In this document: one piece after another, positions 7,131-9,765 of the stretch
How positions within the stretch are numbered: position 1 is the first letter of the stretch
How the letters are laid out: the number at the start of each line of letters is the position of its first letter
Assembly (NCBI GenBank): GCA_003136615.1
Contig: PLFA01000118.1
Location: forward strand, 1-9,765
DNA from: Caulobacteraceae bacterium
Lineage (GTDB): Bacteria; Pseudomonadota; Alphaproteobacteria; Caulobacterales; Caulobacteraceae
Length of the DNA stretch: 9,765 nucleotides
Direction of reading: 5' to 3'
Notes under the pieces: generated by a model
Seen by the model: the letters and a program-made list of their open reading frames with translations, nothing else
What the model was told of the DNA's origin: nothing
Databases searched by the model: none
Position numbers and translations under genes: made by a program

Positions 7131-7146
7131 GACGTCCAAAAACGTC
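7131..7146. promoter_or_regulatory. Operator-like dyad in the K+ channel/purC divergent region
   Basis: GACGT-CCAAAA-ACGTC is a 16-bp perfect dyad with 5-bp arms, a size typical of dimeric repressor sites. It is 109 nt before the purC ATG and 97 nt before the channel ATG. Further toward purC there are two copies of the palindrome TCGCGA (7188-7193 and 7220-7225), 32 bp apart. No clear -35/-10 pair was recognised in this region. Confidence 0.3.
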
Positions 7147-7255
7147 TCCGCGATGCCTCATCGAGCGTGACGGGCGCCGCCAGAATTTCGCGATGTCCCA
7201 AGATTTTGCGATTTTGGGGTCGCGAAGTATTGCCGTTGGAAGGCTTGAACATAGC

Positions 7256-8011
7256 ATGACCCGCCGCAAGAAGATTTACGAGGGTAAGGCCAAGATTCTC
7301 TATGAAGGGCCCGAACCTGGCACCTTGATTCAATATTTCAAGGATGACGCCACCGCCTTCGACGGAACAAAGAAAGCTATTCTGGAAGGTAAGGGGGTCA
7401 TTAATAATCGCATCAGCGAACACGTGATGACACGCCTTAACTCGATCGGCGTGCAGAATCACTTCATCCGCCGCCTCAATCTGCGCGAGCAGTTGATCAA
7501 GGAGGTGGAAATTATTCCCCTGGAAGTGGTGTGCCGAAACATCGCCGCCGGGTCCCTCTCGAAGCGTTTCGGCCTGCCTGAGGGCCAGGCCCTACCGCGC
7601 TCGATCATCGAATTCTACCTCAAGGACGATAAGCTTTCCGACCCCATGGTCGCCGAGGAGCACATCACCGCCTTCAACTGGGCCGCCACCCAGGAGATCG
7701 ACGACATGATGGCCACGACTCTGAGGGTGAATGATTTTCTGTCGGGCATGTTTGGCGCGGTTGGCATCACCCTGGTGGACTTCAAAATAGAGTACGGTCG
7801 CGTCTGGGAAAACGACTTTTCTCGCGTCATCCTGGCCGATGAGATCAGTCCCGATAGCTGCCGGCTGTGGGATTCCTCCACTAATGAGAAGCTCGATAAG
7901 GATCGGTTCCGTCGTGACATGGGAAATGTCATCGAAAGCTATACCGAGGTCGCCCGGCGCCTGGGCGTGATGAAGGAAATGCCCACCGTGATCCAAGGCG
8001 GCATTGCGTGA
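7256..8011 (+). CDS. purC: Phosphoribosylaminoimidazole-succinocarboxamide synthase (SAICAR synthetase)
   Basis: PurC joins CAIR and aspartate with ATP to give SAICAR, the substrate that PurB then cleaves. The 251-residue protein is full length and has all family landmarks: the nucleotide loop KKIYEGKAKILYE (5-17), FKDDATAFDGTKK (28-40), GKGVINNRIS (45-54), the first signature IIPLEVVCRNIAAGS (86-100), the second signature LVDFKIEYG (173-181), and LADEISPDSCRLWD (193-206) toward the end. The ATG at 7256 is chosen because MTRRKKIYEGKAK is the family start; GGAAGG at 7238-7243 is a ribosome site with a rather long 12-nt spacer. An in-frame ATG at 7193 would add 21 residues with no ribosome site. 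It is first in a purC-purS-purQ operon; the purS ATG follows its stop by 7 nt. Confidence 0.98.
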   Translation: MTRRKKIYEGKAKILYEGPEPGTLIQYFKDDATAFDGTKKAILEGKGVINNRISEHVMTRLNSIGVQNHFIRRLNLREQLIKEVEIIPLEVVCRNIAAGSLSKRFGLPEGQALPRSIIEFYLKDDKLSDPMVAEEHITAFNWAATQEIDDMMATTLRVNDFLSGMFGAVGITLVDFKIEYGRVWENDFSRVILADEISPDSCRLWDSSTNEKLDKDRFRRDMGNVIESYTEVARRLGVMKEMPTVIQGGIA

Positions 8012-8018
8012 GGCGCGT

Positions 8019-8261
8019 ATGAAAGCTGTGGTTCATGTGTTCCTCAAGCCGGGTGTTCTCGACGTTCAGGGCAAGGCCGTGGAGTCGGCGCTGAACGGCC
8101 TGGGCTTTTCTGCTGTATCCAATGTCAGGGTGGGTCGCGCGATCACGCTTGATTTCGCGGGCGATGACGTCCCGGCGGCAAAAGCCGAGGTGGCGACCAT
8201 GTGTGAGCGGCTGCTCGCCAATCCCGTTATCGAAAGCTACCGGGTGGAGGTCGAAACGTGA
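8019..8261 (+). CDS. purS: FGAM synthase subunit PurS
   Basis: PurS is the small subunit that bridges PurQ and PurL in the three-part phosphoribosylformylglycinamidine synthase and helps channel ammonia. The 80-residue protein has the usual PurS form: strand MKAVVHVFLKPGVLDVQGKA, then ALNGLGFSAVSNVRVGRAITLDF, then a helix and the closing strand VIESYRVEVE. The ATG at 8019-8021 has GAGG at 8010-8013, which includes part of the purC stop TGA; a TTG at 8004 is an unlikely alternative. It overlaps purQ by 4 nt (GTGA at 8258-8261), so the two are probably translated in step and in matched amounts. Confidence 0.97.
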   Translation: MKAVVHVFLKPGVLDVQGKAVESALNGLGFSAVSNVRVGRAITLDFAGDDVPAAKAEVATMCERLLANPVIESYRVEVET

Positions 8262-8932
8262 GGGCGGCGGTTATCGTCTTCCCTGGCTCAAATTGTGATC
8301 GTGACTGCAAGGTGGCGCTTGAACGATCAGTGGGCGCCCGCGTCGAAATGGTGTGGCATCAAGAGGTTGACCTGCCTGGGGGCCTGGACCTCGTCGTCCT
8401 GCCGGGCGGGTTCGCCTATGGAGACTATCTGCGCTGCGGCGCCATGGCGGCCCTATCGCCGATCATGGCTGGCGTGCGCAAGGCCGCCGCGCGAGGCGTC
8501 GCCGTGGCGGGAATATGCAATGGGTTTCAGGTGCTTTGCGAAGCGGGGCTTCTGCCCGGCGCCCTGCTGCGCAACGCCGGCCTCAAATATGTCTGCACCC
8601 ATGTGGATCTGGAGATCGTCAATCTTCAGACGCGTTTCACATCCGCTTTCGGCGCTCGACGCTCCGCGGTGATGACCGTGGGCAATGGCGAGGGGAACTT
8701 CTTTGCCGACGACGCGACGCTGGATCGCTTAGAAGGCGAAGGTCAGGTGGTCTTCCGGTACCGTAAAAATCCCAATGGATCGGCGCGGAATATAGCTGGG
8801 ATCGTTGATCAATCAGGCAACGTGCTGGGCCTCATGCCCCATCCCGACCGGGCGTTCGAGACCGCGCTGGGATCCTCCGACGGGGCCATGGTCTTCCAGA
8901 GCGTGATGCAGAGCGTCATGGCGACAGCCTGA
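8258..8932 (+). CDS. purQ: FGAM synthase glutaminase subunit PurQ
   Basis: PurQ is the class I glutamine amidotransferase of FGAM synthase; it releases ammonia from glutamine for PurL. It has 224 residues, the usual length, starting at a GTG that overlaps the purS stop. The family blocks are visible: AVIVFPGSNCDRD (4-16), LPGGFAYGDYLRCGAMA (48-64), the nucleophile elbow GICNGFQ (85-91) with catalytic C87, and MPHPDR (193-198) with catalytic H195. The third triad residue, two after the histidine, is Asp (D197), where Glu (HPE) is usual; the codon reads GAC. The rest of the protein looks intact, so this is probably a tolerated variant. An intrinsic terminator begins about 20 nt after the stop, so purQ is the last gene of this operon and purL is transcribed separately. 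Confidence 0.97.
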   Translation: MRAAVIVFPGSNCDRDCKVALERSVGARVEMVWHQEVDLPGGLDLVVLPGGFAYGDYLRCGAMAALSPIMAGVRKAAARGVAVAGICNGFQVLCEAGLLPGALLRNAGLKYVCTHVDLEIVNLQTRFTSAFGARRSAVMTVGNGEGNFFADDATLDRLEGEGQVVFRYRKNPNGSARNIAGIVDQSGNVLGLMPHPDRAFETALGSSDGAMVFQSVMQSVMATA

Positions 8933-8952
8933 GAGGCGAAGCCCTGCCCCAG

Positions 8953-8996
8953 ACACGCGAAAGCCCCGCCGTTTCCAGCGGGGCTCCGTGTTTTTA
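8953..8996 (+). terminator. Intrinsic terminator of the purCSQ operon
   Basis: AGCCCCGC (8962-8969) pairs perfectly with GCGGGGCT (8978-8985) across an 8-nt loop. Flanking ACACG (8953-8957) can pair with CGTGT (8987-8991), and the stem runs into TTTTT (8991-8995). It stands between purQ and the convergent small secreted protein gene. On the minus strand the same stem is followed only by TTTC, so it may stop that transcript weakly as well. Confidence 0.85.
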
Positions 8997-9007
8997 ATCC
9001 TGAAGGA

Positions 9008-9343
9008 TTAGCGCGAAGCGGTCGTGGCGGCCTTGGGGGCGGCGGCGACGGCGTTGCACTTGGCCAGGGCCTTTTCATCCAGGGGCTTGGATTGGCCATA
9101 GAAGCTTAAAGGTCCGACCTGGCGGGCCAGGTCCTTGCAAGCGTCCAGTGTGCCCGAGGAATCAGGAGCGTAGCCGGCGACGCAGCTCGTGTCGGCGCAA
9201 CGGAAAACCGCGTGGCCGGCAAGAAGCTTCGTGTGGCCAGACTGAGGCTGCTCGAGAGTGGCCGTGACTGGACCATCGGCAAGGGCGGCGCTGGCGGCGC
9301 CGAGCGAGAGGGCGGCGCAGGCCGCGGCGATCAGATGTTTCAT
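9008..9343 (-). CDS. Small secreted four-cysteine protein, CC_3452-like
   Basis: This 111-residue protein has a clear signal peptide (MKHLIAAACAALSLGAASAALA, likely cut after A22), so it is predicted to be periplasmic. The mature part has four cysteines (C49, C54, C69, C96), enough for two disulfides, in FRCADTSCVAGYA, LDACKDLARQVGPLSFYG and LDEKALAKCNA, then an Ala/Thr-rich tail. The 'C-DLAR-VG-L...LD-AL-KCNA' pattern recalls the CC_3452 family of small secreted proteins of unknown function in caulobacters and sphingomonads; this link is from memory and only moderately sure. The ATG at 9341-9343 has a strong GGAGGG site about 8 nt upstream; the open frame extends upstream to 9457 without a better start. 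It lies antisense in the gap between purQ and purL. No function is proposed. Confidence 0.82.
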   Translation of the reverse strand: MKHLIAAACAALSLGAASAALADGPVTATLEQPQSGHTKLLAGHAVFRCADTSCVAGYAPDSSGTLDACKDLARQVGPLSFYGQSKPLDEKALAKCNAVAAAPKAATTASR

Positions 9344-9425
9344 GAGGTAAGCCCTCCAGATTGGGACGGAGACGAGGAACATTGTCGCCCTGAGCCGACT
9401 CGCGTCCGGTGTGCCCGAGCGCGCC

Positions 9426-9453
9426 TTGACCAGAACTTGACACTGATTAGATA
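9426..9453 (+). promoter_or_regulatory. purL: Candidate promoter for purL
   Basis: TTGACCA (9426-9432) and ATTAGATA (9446-9453), 13 nt apart, fit the spacing and partly the sequence of the Caulobacter-type TTGACGS / GCTANAWC promoter; the -10 matches at about five of eight positions. A second CTTGAC lies at 9436-9441, 11 bp after the first, so one helical turn away on the same face. Transcription would begin near 9460, just before the hairpin at 9471. Confidence 0.35.
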
Positions 9454-9470
9454 TCAACGTTCAGTTAGAG

Positions 9471-9503
9471 TGCAAGTGTTTTTTCGCACTTGCATCATTT
9501 TTT
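9471..9503 (+). terminator. Terminator-like hairpin in the purL leader
   Basis: TGCAAGTG (9471-9478) and CACTTGCA (9487-9494) form a perfect 8-bp stem with a T-rich 8-nt loop, followed by TCA and then six T (9498-9503). The shape is that of an intrinsic terminator, but no plus-strand gene ends nearby. It sits between the purL promoter candidate and the purL start, so it could be an attenuator; alternatively the dyad is a protein-binding operator. Confidence 0.5.
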
Positions 9504-9538
9504 GGGCGACGCGTGTTGCGCCGCACAATGAGCGGGCG

Positions 9539-9600
9539 TGCGCCTATTCGCGCATCAGTGGCTACTCTTGTTCCCTGAACGGTGGCGCTGGGCCCGCGCC
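9539..9600 (+). other. Further hairpins in the purL leader
   Basis: Two more short stems precede purL: TGCGC/GCGCA (9539-9543 with 9550-9554, 6-nt loop) and GGCGC/GCGCC (9584-9588 with 9596-9600, loop TGGGCCC), the latter ending 6 nt before the AGAAG ribosome site. GC-rich DNA forms such stems easily, so they are only suggestive of a structured leader. Confidence 0.3.
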
Positions 9601-9616
9601 GTGTTTAGAAGCGCGC

Positions 9617-9765
9617 ATGGACGCGACGACGATTCCCGGACTCGAGGCCGCCCTTGCAAGCGGCCTGTCGCGCGCTGAATATGAGCTGATCCTTCTACGT
9701 CTGAACCGCGAGCCCAATGAGGTGGAACTCGGGGTGTTTTCGGTGATGTGGAGCGAGCACTGCTC
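9617..9765 (+). CDS. purL: FGAM synthase large subunit PurL, N-terminal part (cut by window edge)
   Basis: PurL is the synthetase subunit of phosphoribosylformylglycinamidine synthase and uses ammonia delivered from PurQ with ATP to convert FGAR to FGAM. Only 49 codons and two bases are present. GLSRAEYELILLRLNREPNEVELGVFSVMWSEHC is the characteristic start of the small PurL form; H48 in the SEHC motif is the conserved active-site histidine. The ATG at 9617 has AGAAG at 9607-9611 as a modest ribosome site. It is separated from purQ by a terminator and an antisense gene, so its expression must be co-ordinated with purSQ in trans or through its own leader. Confidence 0.96.
   Translation, partial: MDATTIPGLEAALASGLSRAEYELILLRLNREPNEVELGVFSVMWSEHC

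Noticed and set aside
6543..7139. 198-codon minus-strand frame overlapping the K+ channel gene
   Set aside because: It is another frame of the same strand; only the frame with TLGYG and the Kir domain makes a known protein.
7193..7255. Longer purC using the ATG at 7193
   Set aside because: It has no ribosome site, and the extra residues do not belong to the family N-terminus, which begins at MTRRKKIYEG.
8996..9009. Small AATCC-TGAA-GGATT hairpin after the purQ terminator
   Set aside because: It has 5-bp arms and no T-run of its own on the useful side; it overlaps the stop of the secreted-protein gene and is likely chance or an accessory to the main terminator.
9344..9616. Known purine riboswitch or PurR operator upstream of purL
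   Set aside because: I could not recognise the conserved core of a purine riboswitch or a known PurR box; the structure is described only as a generic terminator-like hairpin.
1..9765. CRISPR, IS element, phage, toxin-antitoxin, tRNA or rRNA
   Set aside because: No repeat array, transposase, phage gene, paired toxin-antitoxin gene or RNA-gene fold was seen on either strand.

Overview
The window is high-GC, densely packed bacterial DNA. It most likely comes from an alphaproteobacterium of the Caulobacterales (Caulobacter/Phenylobacterium-like). Four things point there: a DUF1476 (ATP synthase zeta-type) gene, a family known essentially from alphaproteobacteria; a small secreted protein resembling the 'CC_3452' family of caulobacters and sphingomonads; the separate PurS/PurQ/PurL form of FGAM synthase; and a few upstream motifs resembling the Caulobacter housekeeping promoter (TTGAC plus GCTANAWC). 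The genus is inference.

Layout, left to right: the 5' end of a glutathione S-transferase gene (minus, cut by the window edge); a spinster-type MFS transporter (plus); an exported M42-type aminopeptidase (minus); purB (plus); a minus-strand block of a KirBac-type potassium channel, a DUF1476 protein and a CaiB/BaiF family III CoA-transferase; the purC-purS-purQ operon (plus) closed by an intrinsic terminator; a small secreted four-cysteine protein (minus); and the first 49 codons of purL (plus), cut by the right edge.

The unifying theme is de novo purine synthesis. PurB (adenylosuccinate lyase), PurC (SAICAR synthetase) and the three-subunit FGAM synthase PurS+PurQ+PurL are all here, but broken into three plus-strand transcription units by minus-strand genes with no obvious purine role. 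purS and purQ are translationally linked by a GTGA overlap. purL has its own upstream region with a promoter candidate and a terminator-like hairpin that could act as an attenuator.

Most of the window is ordinary housekeeping and metabolic sequence. I see no tRNA, rRNA, CRISPR array, insertion sequence, phage gene or defence system. The items worth a second look are small-scale: two convergent gene pairs whose stop codons are interlocked in the same palindromic CTAG; a structured purL leader; a divergent DUF1476 protein with a non-ATG start; an Asp in place of the usual Glu in the PurQ triad; and a cluster of inverted repeats between the K+ channel gene and purC.
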